From Bacteroidaceae bacterium (lineage in GTDB: Bacteria > Bacteroidota > Bacteroidia > Bacteroidales > Bacteroidaceae), in NCBI GenBank assembly GCA_017557005.1, contig JAFZFZ010000063.1, positions 31,386 through 95,385 of the forward strand: a DNA stretch of 64,000 nucleotides. The letters are read 5' to 3'. Shown in pieces: positions 1 through 9,038 of this stretch; the stretch's first letter is position 1; each line of letters begins with the position of its first letter. Below the pieces are notes generated by a model that saw nothing but the letters and a program-made list of their open reading frames with translations, did no database searches and was not told the origin of the DNA. The position numbers and the translations under genes were made by a program.

Positions 1-528
1 TTTTCGCTCACTGCCGGTATTACGTATAATATAGGTGGAGATACTTGGAATAATACTCCTGATATTAGCTCACTGGTTATGATGAATGCAGCAGAGATTG
101 CAGCCCTCAATGATGCGTTGATGCAAGAACAGGCTGTCAACCGTAACCTCCGAAATCAGTTGGCGCAGAAGCCTCGTGAGGTGGTGAAGGAAAAGGTGGT
201 CAATGATTGCATGACGGCTCCTCAGTCGGTATTCTTTGCGCTGAACTCTTCAAAGTTGGCTTCAAAAAAGGAACTGGTCAATCTGAAAGCTGTAGCCGAT
301 ATGGCTAAGCAGAATAATGCGAAGTTGCATATCGTGGGCTATGCTGATAGCGCTACCGGTAATGCTGCCTATAATCAGAAACTTTCTTTGAACCGCGCAC
401 AGGCTGTAGCTGATGAGCTGGTGAAGATGGGCGTTGATAAGAACAATCTTGTGATTGAAGGTAAGGGCGGAGTGGCTACTCTTGATCCTGCATCATTCAA
501 CAGACGCGTCATCATCGAGGCAATGTAA
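1..528 (+). CDS. OmpA-family outer-membrane protein, C-terminal part
   Basis: The reading frame is open from the first base, so the gene starts upstream of the window and only its last 175 codons are seen. The visible part begins with the end of a beta-barrel (F-S-L-T-A-G-I-T-Y-N). A charged helical linker follows (A-L-M-Q-E-Q-A-V-N-R-N-L), then an OmpA C-terminal peptidoglycan-binding domain with G-Y-A-D-S and L-S-L-N-R-A-Q-A-V. The domain would tie the outer membrane to the cell wall. This is the usual layout of the abundant OmpA-like porins of Bacteroidales. A strong terminator follows 40 bases after the stop codon. Confidence 0.9.
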   Translation, partial: FSLTAGITYNIGGDTWNNTPDISSLVMMNAAEIAALNDALMQEQAVNRNLRNQLAQKPREVVKEKVVNDCMTAPQSVFFALNSSKLASKKELVNLKAVADMAKQNNAKLHIVGYADSATGNAAYNQKLSLNRAQAVADELVKMGVDKNNLVIEGKGGVATLDPASFNRRVIIEAM

Positions 529-567
529 CGTATGCATAGGTATTTTAAGTAGTATCTTTGCAATATT

Positions 568-592
568 GGGGAGAGCTTCTGCTCTCCCTTTT
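568..592 (+). terminator. Intrinsic terminator after the OmpA-family gene
   Basis: A perfect 8-bp stem, GGGAGAGC/GCTCTCCC, with a TTCT loop is followed by a run of T. It closes the transcript of the upstream OmpA-family gene. Confidence 0.85.
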
Positions 593-688
593 ATTTGCTA
601 TATTTTCCTCAAATTATCCCATAAAATCGGGCAAATGGGGGTAGGATGAAGAAAAAACACATAAAAATGAAAAATATTTGTCGAAAAG

Positions 689-720
689 TTTTGTTATTAA
701 TTTAAAAAGCTATACCTTTG
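689..720 (+). promoter_or_regulatory. Promoter of the tRNA-Val pair
   Basis: TTTTG at 689-693 and TACCTTTG at 713-720 are separated by 19 bases. This matches the Bacteroidetes primary sigma consensus (TTTG, 19 nt, TAnnTTTG) exactly. The first tRNA begins 30 bases downstream. Confidence 0.8.
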
Positions 721-749
721 CACCGCTTTTGAGAACAACGAAGGCTTTC

Positions 750-824
750 GGGCGTTTAGCTCAGCTGGTTCAGAGCATCTGCCTTACAAGCAGAGGGTCG
801 GCGGTTCGAATCCGTCAACGCCCA
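750..824 (+). tRNA. tRNA-Val (anticodon UAC), copy 1
   Basis: The acceptor stem pairs GGGCGTT at the start with AACGCCC at the end, followed by discriminator A. The anticodon loop CTTACAA lies between TCTGC and GCAGA and gives anticodon UAC, which reads GUA valine codons. The T-arm carries GTTCGAATC. The CCA end is not encoded. Length is 75 nt. Confidence 0.95.
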
Positions 825-871
825 CAAAAAACTTGAAGCCTTCACTCCTAAGCAATCGATCTTATCCTTTC

Positions 872-946
872 GGGCGTTTAGCTCAGCTGGTTCAGAGCAT
901 CTGCCTTACAAGCAGAGGGTCGGCGGTTCGAATCCGTCAACGCCCA
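872..946 (+). tRNA. tRNA-Val (anticodon UAC), copy 2
   Basis: This gene is base-for-base identical to the copy at 750-824, and the two are separated by 47 unrelated bases. Both lie between one promoter and one terminator, so they are probably made as a single transcript and cut apart. CCA is again not encoded. Confidence 0.95.
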
Positions 947-956
947 CAAAAAATGA

Positions 957-982
957 AGAGACCTAATGAGGTCTCTTTTTTT
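957..982 (+). terminator. Terminator of the tRNA-Val operon
   Basis: AGAGACCT/AGGTCTCT forms an 8-bp stem around an AATG loop and is followed by seven T. It starts 11 bases after the second tRNA. Confidence 0.85.
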
Positions 983-1011
983 ATTTATCTATATCACATA
1001 AATCTATCGTG

Positions 1012-1047
1012 GTAAAAATAAGAGAGGTTGGCAAAAGCCAACCTCTC
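1012..1047 (-). terminator. Terminator after the small acidic protein gene
   Basis: GAGAGGTTGGC/GCCAACCTCTC forms an 11-bp stem with an AAAA loop. Read on the minus strand it is followed by TTATTTTTA, so it ends the minus-strand transcript carrying the gene at 1070-1399. Confidence 0.8.
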
Positions 1048-1069
1048 CTTGTATAAGAACGAGCATCTT

Positions 1070-1399
1070 TTAATCTACCTGTCCAAGGCTATTGCCATAT
1101 TCCATCTCTGCTTGTACTACAAGTTCGATGTCTTCGGGCAGCCACTCTCCAACCTTGTCTTTCTTGGCCTCCTTGACAATGTAGCTTACAATCTTTTCAG
1201 TGTCAATTTCTACATAACCTTCTTCGTCGGGTTTAGCATCAAGCAAACCGCTGCTGAAGTAGAAGTCGGCGATAACGTCGAGGATGTAGTAAAGGTCGTC
1301 GTCAGTGAACTTCTCTTTGAGTTCCTGGGGTAAATAGTTGCGGATAAACTCGACAGTCTTTTCGTCATCGAGGTCGTCCATGAGGAATTCGTCGTTCAT
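1070..1399 (-). CDS. Small acidic protein of unknown function
   Basis: This 109-residue protein is strongly acidic and rich in Asp and Glu at the N-terminus (M-D-D-L-D-D-E-K). It looks cytoplasmic and mostly helical, with no signal peptide or membrane segment. I do not recognise a named family. It lies 30 bases downstream of trxA on the same strand and directly before a strong terminator, so it is probably the last gene of a trxA-containing transcript. Coding is supported by the balanced, soluble composition and by its place between trxA and the terminator. No function is proposed. Confidence 0.7.
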   Translation of the reverse strand: MNDEFLMDDLDDEKTVEFIRNYLPQELKEKFTDDDLYYILDVIADFYFSSGLLDAKPDEEGYVEIDTEKIVSYIVKEAKKDKVGEWLPEDIELVVQAEMEYGNSLGQVD

Positions 1400-1429
1400 G
1401 ATTCTAAATGTTATTGGTTTGGGAACTTT

Positions 1430-1744
1430 TTAGAGCAGAGCCTCGATCTTTTCGGCAAATGCTGCCTTAGTAGCTGCACCTACAGTCTTGTCTACAACTT
1501 CTCCGTTCTTGAGGAAGATAACGGTGGGGATGTTGCGTACGCCAAACTTTGATGTAAGCTCGTCGTTGTCATCTACGTCGCACTTGCCAATGATAACACG
1601 GCCTTCATATTCTTCTGCGAGCGCTTCGATATCGGGAGCAATCTTCTTGCAAGGGCCGCACCATGTGGCCCAAAAGTCTACTACTACGGGCTTGCCCTCT
1701 GCGAGCAGCGCCTCAAAATTGCTGTCTGTGATTTGTACTGCCAT
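1430..1744 (-). CDS. trxA: Thioredoxin
   Basis: This is a 104-residue cytoplasmic thioredoxin of normal length. The redox motif W-C-G-P-C has its cysteines at residues 29 and 32, and the cis-proline segment N-I-P-T is present. It has no signal peptide, unlike the envelope thioredoxin-fold protein at 33905-35068. It reduces disulfides in cytoplasmic proteins, using electrons from thioredoxin reductase. A minus-strand TATCTTTG box at 1794-1801 lies about 50 bases upstream of the start and may give it its own promoter, although dnaE is just upstream on the same strand. Confidence 0.95.
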   Translation of the reverse strand: MAVQITDSNFEALLAEGKPVVVDFWATWCGPCKKIAPDIEALAEEYEGRVIIGKCDVDDNDELTSKFGVRNIPTVIFLKNGEVVDKTVGAATKAAFAEKIEALL

Positions 1745-1801
1745 AGTCTTTTAGTTTTAAGTATTTTCTTTCTATTATGTTTCTTTGTTGTTGCAAAGAT
1801 A

Positions 1802-4800
1802 CTATTTATTTATTTTGTACTCTAATCCGTCGTGACTTTTTATGTAATTTATCAAATCTTTTTGTATCGACACTTTCATGCTCTTTGATTTCAGTTCGGC
1901 ATTCAGTGTACCTTCCGCATCCTTAATGTTGAAATAGAGGTCTGCCTTGCCCGGATGGCTACGCAAGAGTGTTGCGAGTTCGTTGATGACCTCATCGTTC
2001 AACGCATCCAGATCAATCTCAATAGTGATGCTCTCTATCAAGGTGTCCTTGACGTCGGGGAGCAGTTCAATGGTACCTACCTTTAGTTCAAAGGAGTCTT
2101 GTCCATATTTGCGAGGAGCTATGCGCCCCTTTATATAAAGGAAGTAGTTTTCTTTCATGAAGTTGTTCCATCGCATCCAATCGTCGCCGAATAGGGCTAT
2201 CTCATAGGTGCCAGTGAAGTCTTCAATCTTGGTGATACCGAATGGCTTGTTTGTTTTGGTGAATCCGGTGCGTATGCTGGTGACCACTCCGCCAATGGAG
2301 ATGTCTCTCTCTTCTCGCTTGTTGAGAATGTCGGGCATATCTATCATGTGCGCCGAGCATACGTCTTCGAGGATGATGCGGTACTCGTCGAGTGGATGTG
2401 CCGAGAGGTAGATGCCTACAAGGTCGCGCTCCTTGTTGAGGCGCTCGATGGTGGACCATACGGGTACCTCTTCCGGAACTTTGGGCTGCGCGATGGTTTC
2501 TGACATACTATCCATGCCGAAGAGCGAATTCATTGCTGAATTACGCTCGGTCTGCACGCGAGCTCCGTAGCGGATGAGGATATCAAGGAATCCCTCCTTC
2601 TTGGCTGTTTCGGCAAAATATTCTTCGCGCTTAAGCTCCGGGAAGCAATCGAATGCTCCTGAGAGTGCCAAGCATTCAAGGTTCTTGCGGTTACATGCCT
2701 GCAGGTTGACGCGCTCAACGAAATCGTAAATACTCTTGTAGGGACCATTCTCCTCGCGCTCTTTAATGATGCTTTCTACGGCACCTTCTCCTACACCCTT
2801 CACGCCGCCAAGTCCGAAGCGGATATCGCCTTTGGCGTTAACAGAGAATTTAAGATAACTCTCGTTCACGTCCGGACCAAGTACGTTGATGCCCATCGCC
2901 TTACATTCGTCCATGAGCTTGGTGATTTCGTCGATGCGCGAGAGGTTACGCGAAAGGTTGGCAGCCATGTATTGTGGCGGGTAGTTGGCCTTGAGGTAGG
3001 CGGTCTGATAGGCTACCCATGAGTAACAGGTGGCATGGCTCTTGTTGAAGGCATATGATGCAAACTTCTCCCAGTCGCCCCAGATCTTATCCAGAATCTT
3101 GGGGTCGTGTCCATTCTTCTTTCCGCCTTCGATAAACTTAGGCTTCATCTTGTCTACGATGTCCTTTTTCTTCTTACCCATCGCCTTACGCAGAGCGTCA
3201 GACTCACCGCGGGTAAAGTCGGCCAACTGGCGTGAGAGCAACATCACCTGCTCCTGGTATACGGTAATGCCGTAAGTGTCTTTCAAGTACTTCTCCATGC
3301 AGGCGATATCGTACTCAATAGGCTTGCGGCCATGCTTACGGGCAATAAAGTCGGGGATATAGTCCATCGGGCCCGGACGATAAAGGGCGTTCATGGCGAT
3401 GAGGTCCTCGAAGGTAGAGGGTTGCAATTCGCGCAAGTATTTCTGCATGCCGGGCGATTCAAACTGGAAGGTACCGATGGTCTTTCCCTCGCAGTAGAGC
3501 TGGTATGTCTTGGGGTCCTCGATTGAGATGGTGTCAATATCAATTTCGATGCCCAGGCTCTGCTTTACATTGGCTACAGCCTCCTTGATGATGGAGAGCG
3601 TCTTCAGACCGAGGAAGTCCATCTTGATAAGACCTGTATCCTCAATCACGCTACCTTCATATTGTGTAACCAGCAACTTTTCGCCAGTCTCCTTGTCGTC
3701 GGCTGTGCTCACGGGTACCCAATCGGTAATCGGGTCGCGACAGATAATGGTACCGCAAGCGTGTACACCTGTACCGCGTACGTTGCCCTCAAGCATCTTG
3801 GCATATTTGATGGTGTCGCGCAATACGGGGTCGGGCGACGTTTCGGCCTCCTGTAGCTCGGGAATGGCTTCGATGGCGTTTGTTAGGTTTAGTTTCTTGT
3901 CGGGAAGCTTGTCTGGGATAAGCTTACAAAGGTAGTTGGCGCGGTCGAGCGGAAGTTTCTGAACGCGCGCTACATCCTTCAATGCCATCTTTGTAGCCAT
4001 CGTGCCATAGGTGATGATATGGGCTACCTTCTCGGCGCCGTATTTTTCGGTCACCCAGCGTAGCACCTCACCGCGGCCATCGTCGTCGAAGTCCACGTCG
4101 ATATCGGGGAGTGAGATACGGTCGGGGTTGAGGAAACGCTCAAACAGCAAATCGTATTTGATGGGGTCGATGCGTGTAATCTCCAAGCAGTAGGCGACGG
4201 CCGAACCAGCAGCTGATCCGCGGCCCGGACCTACCGATACACCCAGCAGGTTACGTGCGGCCCAGATGAAGTCTTGCACGATGAGGAAGTAGCCAGGGAA
4301 ACCCATCGTCTTCATGATGTGCAGCTCAAAGATGAGGCGCTCCTCCACCTCGGGTGTCATGTCGGGGTAGTACTTCTTGGCGCCATCCATCGTCAGTTTC
4401 TTCAGATAGTCGGCCTCCAGTTTGATGCGATATAGTTTGTTGTAGCCACCCAATTTCTCAATCTTGGCCTCAGCATCGGCCTGGCTCAGTACCACGTTGC
4501 CCTTTTCATCGCGTGTGAATTCGTTGAAGAGGTCCTCCTCGGTGTACTTGGCTCGGTAGCTCTCTTCAGTTCCGAAATCTTCGGGAATCTCGAAGTTGGG
4601 CATGATGGGCGGATTGTCGATGGAGTAGAACTCTACTTGGTCGCAAATCTTCACCGTATTGGCCAATGCTTCGGGGACGTGGCCGAAGATCTCGTTCATC
4701 TCGGCAGTTGTCTTCATCCACTCTTGCTTCGAGTAAAGCATGCGCTGTGGGTCGTCCAGGTCCTTACCCGTCGAGAGACAGATGAGGCGGTCGTGAGCCT

Positions 4801-5608
4801 CGGCGTGTTCTTCGTTTACAAAGTGTACGTCGTTCGTGCATACCAATCCTACACCGAACTTCTTGCTATATTCGATGAGCTTCTCATTTACCTTCAGCTG
4901 CATCTCGTAGGCCTCGTGGTTGGCACGGGGCACGGTGGCTTTGTGTAGCTGGAGCTCCAGGTAATAATCTTCTCCAAAGGTGCTCTTATACCATTGTATA
5001 GCCTCCTCAGCTTCGCTCAGCGTGTCGCGTGTGATTTTTCGAGGCACTTCACCTCCAAGGCAGGCAGAGCACACGATGAGTCCCTCCTTGTACTTCTCTA
5101 ATTCAACGCGGTCGGTACGAGGACGGTTGTAGAAACCTTCGGTCCATGCCTTTGATACGAGCTTGATGAGGTTGTGGTATCCTTTTTCGTTCTTGGCCAA
5201 TACTACCAGGTGATAGTTTGCACTGTCGGGCTTACCCTCTTTTAGGTGCAAGCGGCGAGGGGCTACGTACATCTCGCATCCGATGATGGGCTTAAATCGT
5301 TTGTTCTCCAGCTCCTTGACTTTCGCTTTGCATTCTGCGATAGTGGTTGCGGGGTCTTCGCATTCCTCCTTGCCGCTCTCAAGGGCCTTGATGCGCTTCT
5401 TCAAGTCCTTGATTTCGCCATTGATGCCTCCATTTTTTTTGTTTACATAGTTGGTAAACTCTTTTATACCCATCATGTTGCCATGATCTGTCACGGCAAT
5501 TCCGCGCATGCCATCGGCAATGGCCTTGTCTACCAACTTGGGAACGCTGGCCTGTCCGTCAAGTATCGAATATTGTGTATGTACGTGTAGATGTACGAAA
5601 TCCTGCAT
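1802..5608 (-). CDS. dnaE: DNA polymerase III subunit alpha
   Basis: This 1268-residue protein is the replicative polymerase subunit. The N-terminal PHP domain begins with H-V-H-T-Q-Y-S-I-L-D-G. The polymerase palm carries P-D-I-D-V-D-F-D at about residues 500-507, which supplies catalytic aspartates, after G-P-G-R-G-S-A-A-G-S. An OB-fold lies near residues 1100-1165 (I-S-I-G-G-V-V-T-S-I). It is about 100 residues longer than the E. coli protein. Part of the extra length is a charged insert around residues 70-100 of the PHP domain. The stop codon lies 57 bases before trxA on the same strand. The fucosidase gene is upstream on the same strand, with a 40-base gap. Confidence 0.97.
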   Translation of the reverse strand: MQDFVHLHVHTQYSILDGQASVPKLVDKAIADGMRGIAVTDHGNMMGIKEFTNYVNKKNGGINGEIKDLKKRIKALESGKEECEDPATTIAECKAKVKELENKRFKPIIGCEMYVAPRRLHLKEGKPDSANYHLVVLAKNEKGYHNLIKLVSKAWTEGFYNRPRTDRVELEKYKEGLIVCSACLGGEVPRKITRDTLSEAEEAIQWYKSTFGEDYYLELQLHKATVPRANHEAYEMQLKVNEKLIEYSKKFGVGLVCTNDVHFVNEEHAEAHDRLICLSTGKDLDDPQRMLYSKQEWMKTTAEMNEIFGHVPEALANTVKICDQVEFYSIDNPPIMPNFEIPEDFGTEESYRAKYTEEDLFNEFTRDEKGNVVLSQADAEAKIEKLGGYNKLYRIKLEADYLKKLTMDGAKKYYPDMTPEVEERLIFELHIMKTMGFPGYFLIVQDFIWAARNLLGVSVGPGRGSAAGSAVAYCLEITRIDPIKYDLLFERFLNPDRISLPDIDVDFDDDGRGEVLRWVTEKYGAEKVAHIITYGTMATKMALKDVARVQKLPLDRANYLCKLIPDKLPDKKLNLTNAIEAIPELQEAETSPDPVLRDTIKYAKMLEGNVRGTGVHACGTIICRDPITDWVPVSTADDKETGEKLLVTQYEGSVIEDTGLIKMDFLGLKTLSIIKEAVANVKQSLGIEIDIDTISIEDPKTYQLYCEGKTIGTFQFESPGMQKYLRELQPSTFEDLIAMNALYRPGPMDYIPDFIARKHGRKPIEYDIACMEKYLKDTYGITVYQEQVMLLSRQLADFTRGESDALRKAMGKKKKDIVDKMKPKFIEGGKKNGHDPKILDKIWGDWEKFASYAFNKSHATCYSWVAYQTAYLKANYPPQYMAANLSRNLSRIDEITKLMDECKAMGINVLGPDVNESYLKFSVNAKGDIRFGLGGVKGVGEGAVESIIKEREENGPYKSIYDFVERVNLQACNRKNLECLALSGAFDCFPELKREEYFAETAKKEGFLDILIRYGARVQTERNSAMNSLFGMDSMSETIAQPKVPEEVPVWSTIERLNKERDLVGIYLSAHPLDEYRIILEDVCSAHMIDMPDILNKREERDISIGGVVTSIRTGFTKTNKPFGITKIEDFTGTYEIALFGDDWMRWNNFMKENYFLYIKGRIAPRKYGQDSFELKVGTIELLPDVKDTLIESITIEIDLDALNDEVINELATLLRSHPGKADLYFNIKDAEGTLNAELKSKSMKVSIQKDLINYIKSHDGLEYKINK

Positions 5609-5648
5609 AGTTCAGTCTCTTACTTTTGTCGTGATTTGCTTGTTCTTC

Positions 5649-6962
5649 TTACTCTGTTACCAACTCTACGATGTAGTCTGTACCCGTGGGTATAGCATTA
5701 AATGTCAGATTTATGCCCTCTTTGGTGCGTCGCATCTTTATTGCCTCGCGGGTATCGTATACGAATGCTTTTTTTACCTTGCACGAGAGGGGGAGGAACA
5801 GCTCTGTCGCATTCAAGTCAAAGATATGTATAAAGAGGCGGGTTCCTTTGCGTGTGGTCACTCCCCAATCCTGTGCAGGGATGTCGCCTGCTGTGGTGCC
5901 GTAGATGGTCTCGCCATACTGGCTGGTCCACTCTCCTAATGCCTTTAAGCGGTCGAGGGCGGCTGCTGGCAATTCACCGTTAGGTTGCGGCCCTATGTTC
6001 AGTAGCAGGTTTGCTCCTTTGCCCGAGGTGCTTACGAGGTAGCGTATGAGTGTTTCGGGTGATTTGTAGTTCTGGTCTATGATCTTGTATCCCCACATAC
6101 CATTCATTGTTTGGCAGGTTTCCAAAGGCAATCGGCCTATCGACTGTCCTGAGAGTCCGGCTTTGTTCTCTCCAGGGAGGTCGCGCTCAAAGATCTGAAT
6201 ATCTTCTCCCTCCATCGGCACCTGATGGTGATTGTTGCCCACCAGGCAAGCGGGCTGCAAGCGGTGTATCAGCGCATATTGCTCATCGAGTTGCCAGTCA
6301 AAGGGAATAGAGTCCTGATCATGATCCCACCAACCATCAAACCATATAGCGCCTACATCGCCGTAGCGGGTAAGCAACTCGGTGATTTGGCGATTCATGA
6401 AGGCATAGTAATGAGGCCAGTCGGCTTTCTCGGGATCTTTTCCTGTGCCACGTCCTGTACGTCCCCATGGGTAGTCGTCGCGGGTCCAGTCGATATGCGA
6501 ATAGTAGAAATGCAACTTGATTCCCTGCTTGTGGCATTCGTCGGCCAATTCCTTAATGACATCACGACCGAAGGGGGTAGCGTCAACGATATTGTAGTTC
6601 GACTCATCGGTGTCCCACATCGAAAAACCATCGTGATGGCGCGATGTGAAGCAGATATACTTAGCGCCTGCCTCCTTGATGGCCGATACCCACTCCTTGG
6701 CATCGAACTGTGCGGGGTAGAATGCCGATGCGGCCTTGGCATATTCCTTGTTGTCAAGATTAGCGTTGGTCATATACCACTCACCTTGAGCAAACATACT
6801 GTAGATGCCCCAATGGATGAAGATTCCCAGTTTGCTGTCGGCAAATTCTTGACGTGCCTTGAGGTTGGCCTCAGTGGGCTGATATGTTGTGTTGTTGTCG
6901 GCCCATACGGCCAATGTCGCTACCAGCGCAGCCATCCCGATGCATATTCTTTTCATAATCAT
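5649..6962 (-). CDS. GH29 alpha-L-fucosidase, secreted
   Basis: This 437-residue protein has a signal peptide (M-K-R-I-C-I-G-M-A-A-L-V-A-T-L-A-V-W-A) and one glycoside hydrolase family 29 barrel. Family signatures include G-I-F-I-H-W-G-I-Y-S, the S-R-H-H-D-G-F segment that binds fucose, and A-I-W-F-D-G, whose Asp near residue 209 is the expected nucleophile. It would release terminal L-fucose from host or plant glycans in the periplasm. It is not next to any SusC/SusD pair, so its substrate cannot be inferred from context. The start may be 6962 or the second ATG at 6956, which gives a more typical signal peptide. Confidence 0.93.
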   Translation of the reverse strand: MIMKRICIGMAALVATLAVWADNNTTYQPTEANLKARQEFADSKLGIFIHWGIYSMFAQGEWYMTNANLDNKEYAKAASAFYPAQFDAKEWVSAIKEAGAKYICFTSRHHDGFSMWDTDESNYNIVDATPFGRDVIKELADECHKQGIKLHFYYSHIDWTRDDYPWGRTGRGTGKDPEKADWPHYYAFMNRQITELLTRYGDVGAIWFDGWWDHDQDSIPFDWQLDEQYALIHRLQPACLVGNNHHQVPMEGEDIQIFERDLPGENKAGLSGQSIGRLPLETCQTMNGMWGYKIIDQNYKSPETLIRYLVSTSGKGANLLLNIGPQPNGELPAAALDRLKALGEWTSQYGETIYGTTAGDIPAQDWGVTTRKGTRLFIHIFDLNATELFLPLSCKVKKAFVYDTREAIKMRRTKEGINLTFNAIPTGTDYIVELVTE

Positions 6963-7072
6963 ATCTTTTCAATTCTAGAGGGTGTAATTGTTGTCAAAGA
7001 TAAAGAAAATCCGATTAAAATGGGTACTCCATTACCTAAAAAGAAAGGCATTTTCAATTATTCGACTTTTTT

Positions 7073-7104
7073 CTTGCAACATTAACGGATAAATCATACA
7101 TTTG
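7073..7104 (+). promoter_or_regulatory. Promoter of psd-pssA
   Basis: CTTG at 7073-7076 and TACATTTG at 7097-7104 are spaced by 20 bases, close to the Bacteroidetes consensus. The psd start codon follows 22 bases after the -7 element. Confidence 0.6.
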
Positions 7105-7126
7105 CATAATTTAAATAACGTATACT

Positions 7127-7813
7127 ATGCGAAAACTTCGAAAAATACACCTTCATCATGAAGGTACCCACCAGTTGACAGTCGGCCTCTTGGTATGGCT
7201 ACTGATCAATGCGGCAACCTATTACTTTGCTTATCCCAATTACCGCTTGCTGTTCATCCTCATGGCGGTATTCACCACTACCATATATCTTCTGTTGGTC
7301 AACTTCTTCCGTTGTCCGCCCCGTCGCTTCCCCGGTGAGGAGACGAAGGATATCGTTGTAGCACCAGCCGATGGTAAGATTGTGGTCATCGAGGAGGTGG
7401 AAGAGCCTGATTACTTCCACGATCGTCGTTTGATGATCAGTATCTTCATGAGTCCGCTCAACGTACATGCCAACTGGTACCCTGTAGATGGCACTGTAAA
7501 GAAGGTGGAACATGAAAATGGTAAGTATCACCGCGCATTCTTGCCCAAGGCCAGCACCGATAATGAGCGTTCGCTCGTTGTGGTGGAGACCCCCGATGGC
7601 AAAGAGGTGATGGTGCGTCAGATTGCCGGTGCAATGGCTCGCCGTATCGTCACCTATGCAAAGCCTGGTGAGGAGTGCTTCATTGATCAGCATTTTGGCT
7701 TTATCAAGCTCGGCTCTCGTGTTGATATCTATCTGCCTCTCGGCACTGAAGTGTGTGTCAATATGGGTCAGAAGACCACTGGTAACCAAACAGTAATTGC
7801 AAAACTGAAATAA
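7127..7813 (+). CDS. psd: Phosphatidylserine decarboxylase
   Basis: This 228-residue protein belongs to the short form of phosphatidylserine decarboxylase, which makes phosphatidylethanolamine from phosphatidylserine. Two hydrophobic segments lie at about residues 17-60. They are followed by the catalytic domain with V-A-P-A-D-G-K-I-V and the cleavage site L-G-S-R-V near residue 197. There the protein cuts itself and the new serine end becomes the pyruvoyl cofactor. Its stop codon overlaps the pssA start by one base (TAATG), so the two enzymes of consecutive steps are translationally coupled. Confidence 0.95.
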   Translation: MRKLRKIHLHHEGTHQLTVGLLVWLLINAATYYFAYPNYRLLFILMAVFTTTIYLLLVNFFRCPPRRFPGEETKDIVVAPADGKIVVIEEVEEPDYFHDRRLMISIFMSPLNVHANWYPVDGTVKKVEHENGKYHRAFLPKASTDNERSLVVVETPDGKEVMVRQIAGAMARRIVTYAKPGEECFIDQHFGFIKLGSRVDIYLPLGTEVCVNMGQKTTGNQTVIAKLK

Positions 7814-8508
7814 TGCGTCGCCACATCCCTAACACCATCACCTGTTGCAATCTCCTTTCAGGTTGCGTAGCTGCTACGTATGCTTTCGAGGGAATCTATA
7901 CGATTGCTTTCGTGTGCATCATCATGGGTGCTGTGTTCGACTTTTTCGATGGCCTCACAGCACGCGCGCTGAAGGTGAGTTCGCCCATCGGTAAGGAACT
8001 CGACTCATTGGCCGATGTCGTTACCTTTGGCTTTGCCCCTGCGGCGATGGTGTTTAGTTGGTTGCGCGAATGTGCCGATGCGCATCTTGATATGTTGGTG
8101 GCATTTGTGGTGCCTTTCCTGGCCTTTTTGTTGGTAGCCTTCTCGGCACTCCGCTTGGCCAAGTTTAATGTCGATGAGCGCCAGACAAGTTCTTTTATTG
8201 GACTTCCTACGCCTGCCAACGCTCTCTTCTGGGGCGCACTTGTGCTTGGTTCGCACGATAAGATGGTAGCCTCTCCGTTTGGTTGGGTGCTGATAGTGGC
8301 GCTGGTGCTACTCTTCTCATGGCTTTTGGTGGCCGAGATACCTATGTTCTCGCTCAAGTTCAAGAGCCTGGCATGGAAACCTAATCGCATCGCCTACATC
8401 TTCTTGCTTGTCAGCCTCGTGCTGCTCATCTGCTTGGGTCTCAATGGCCTGTCAGCTGTCATTGGCTGGTACATCATTTTGTCAGTATTGACACAAAAGC
8501 GTGCATAA
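7813..8508 (+). CDS. pssA: CDP-diacylglycerol-serine O-phosphatidyltransferase
   Basis: This 231-residue integral membrane enzyme makes phosphatidylserine, the substrate of the psd product encoded just upstream. The CDP-alcohol phosphotransferase signature is complete: D43, D46-G47, A50-R51, G60, D64 and D68, within D-F-F-D-G-L-T-A-R. About six to eight hydrophobic helices follow. The one-base overlap with psd shows a dedicated phospholipid operon. The order is psd first, then pssA, which is common in Bacteroidales. Confidence 0.95.
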   Translation: MRRHIPNTITCCNLLSGCVAATYAFEGIYTIAFVCIIMGAVFDFFDGLTARALKVSSPIGKELDSLADVVTFGFAPAAMVFSWLRECADAHLDMLVAFVVPFLAFLLVAFSALRLAKFNVDERQTSSFIGLPTPANALFWGALVLGSHDKMVASPFGWVLIVALVLLFSWLLVAEIPMFSLKFKSLAWKPNRIAYIFLLVSLVLLICLGLNGLSAVIGWYIILSVLTQKRA

Positions 8509-8575
8509 ACGCTCTCGGTGAACCTTTTGGCACGCCGTTTGTCATACCTTTACCGTAACTATATTTGGAGAAACT

Positions 8576-8842
8576 ATGTTTAGCTTTATATTCTTTTTTC
8601 TATTCCTTGTTGTCTTTTTGATCATTGCGATAGGTGGCTCTATCATACGAGGCATCCTCAGTCTGCTTTTCGGCCGCCGCGCTCCCTATCAGCATACAAC
8701 ACAAGGAGCTCACGGACAATCGCAGACTAACTCTCATAGAGGGAGCACTGCGGGTTCGGCGCAACAATCTTCATCGAAGAAACGTGAGAAGATTTTCGAC
8801 GACTCTGAAGGCGAATACGTGGACTTTGAGGAGATAAAGTAG
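8576..8842 (+). CDS. DUF4834-like small membrane protein
   Basis: This 88-residue protein has one N-terminal membrane helix (F-S-F-I-F-F-F-L-F-L-V-V-F-L-I-I-A-I-G-G). A hydrophilic tail rich in Gln, Ser and Lys follows, ending in an acidic motif, D-D-S-E-G-E-Y-V-D-F-E-E-I-K. The layout matches the DUF4834 family, found in Bacteroidetes and of unknown function. It follows pssA on the same strand after 67 bases and may be part of the same transcript. The conserved end suggests a cytoplasmic partner-binding site; that is inference. Confidence 0.75.
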   Translation: MFSFIFFFLFLVVFLIIAIGGSIIRGILSLLFGRRAPYQHTTQGAHGQSQTNSHRGSTAGSAQQSSSKKREKIFDDSEGEYVDFEEIK

Positions 8843-8926
8843 ACTTGTAGCAGCTCTCGTGTACAGCCTCTCGCGATTTTTTCTCTCTACATAAATATTT
8901 TTTCTCCCCGAAGAAAAACTTTTTCT

Positions 8927-8975
8927 CCCTGCAGAGATAGTACACTCTCTCTGCAGGGGTAGCATGCTATCTTTG
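8927..8975 (+). promoter_or_regulatory. Hairpin followed by a -7 promoter element
   Basis: CCCTGCAGAG at 8927-8936 and CTCTGCAGGG at 8949-8958 form a perfect 10-bp inverted repeat with a 12-base loop. Ten bases later TATCTTTG at 8968-8975 matches the Bacteroidetes -7 element for the lipoprotein gene at 9039. The right hairpin arm lies near the expected -33 region, so it could be an operator. No clear TTTG -33 is visible. Confidence 0.45.
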
Positions 8976-9038
8976 CAGCATAATGCGATAGCTTTTAAGC
9001 GTTTTATTGCAAAGTATTAATTTAATCAATTGAAGATT

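Noticed and set aside
750..946. Possible integration site at the duplicated tRNA-Val genes
   Set aside because: Both copies are full and no integrase or mobile gene lies nearby. A shared promoter and terminator indicate a plain duplicated tRNA operon.
8727..8965. Minus-strand frames with repeated C-R-E-K-K motifs
   Set aside because: They come from T-rich TTTTTCTC repeats in the gap after the DUF4834 gene and have no start context or conserved pattern.
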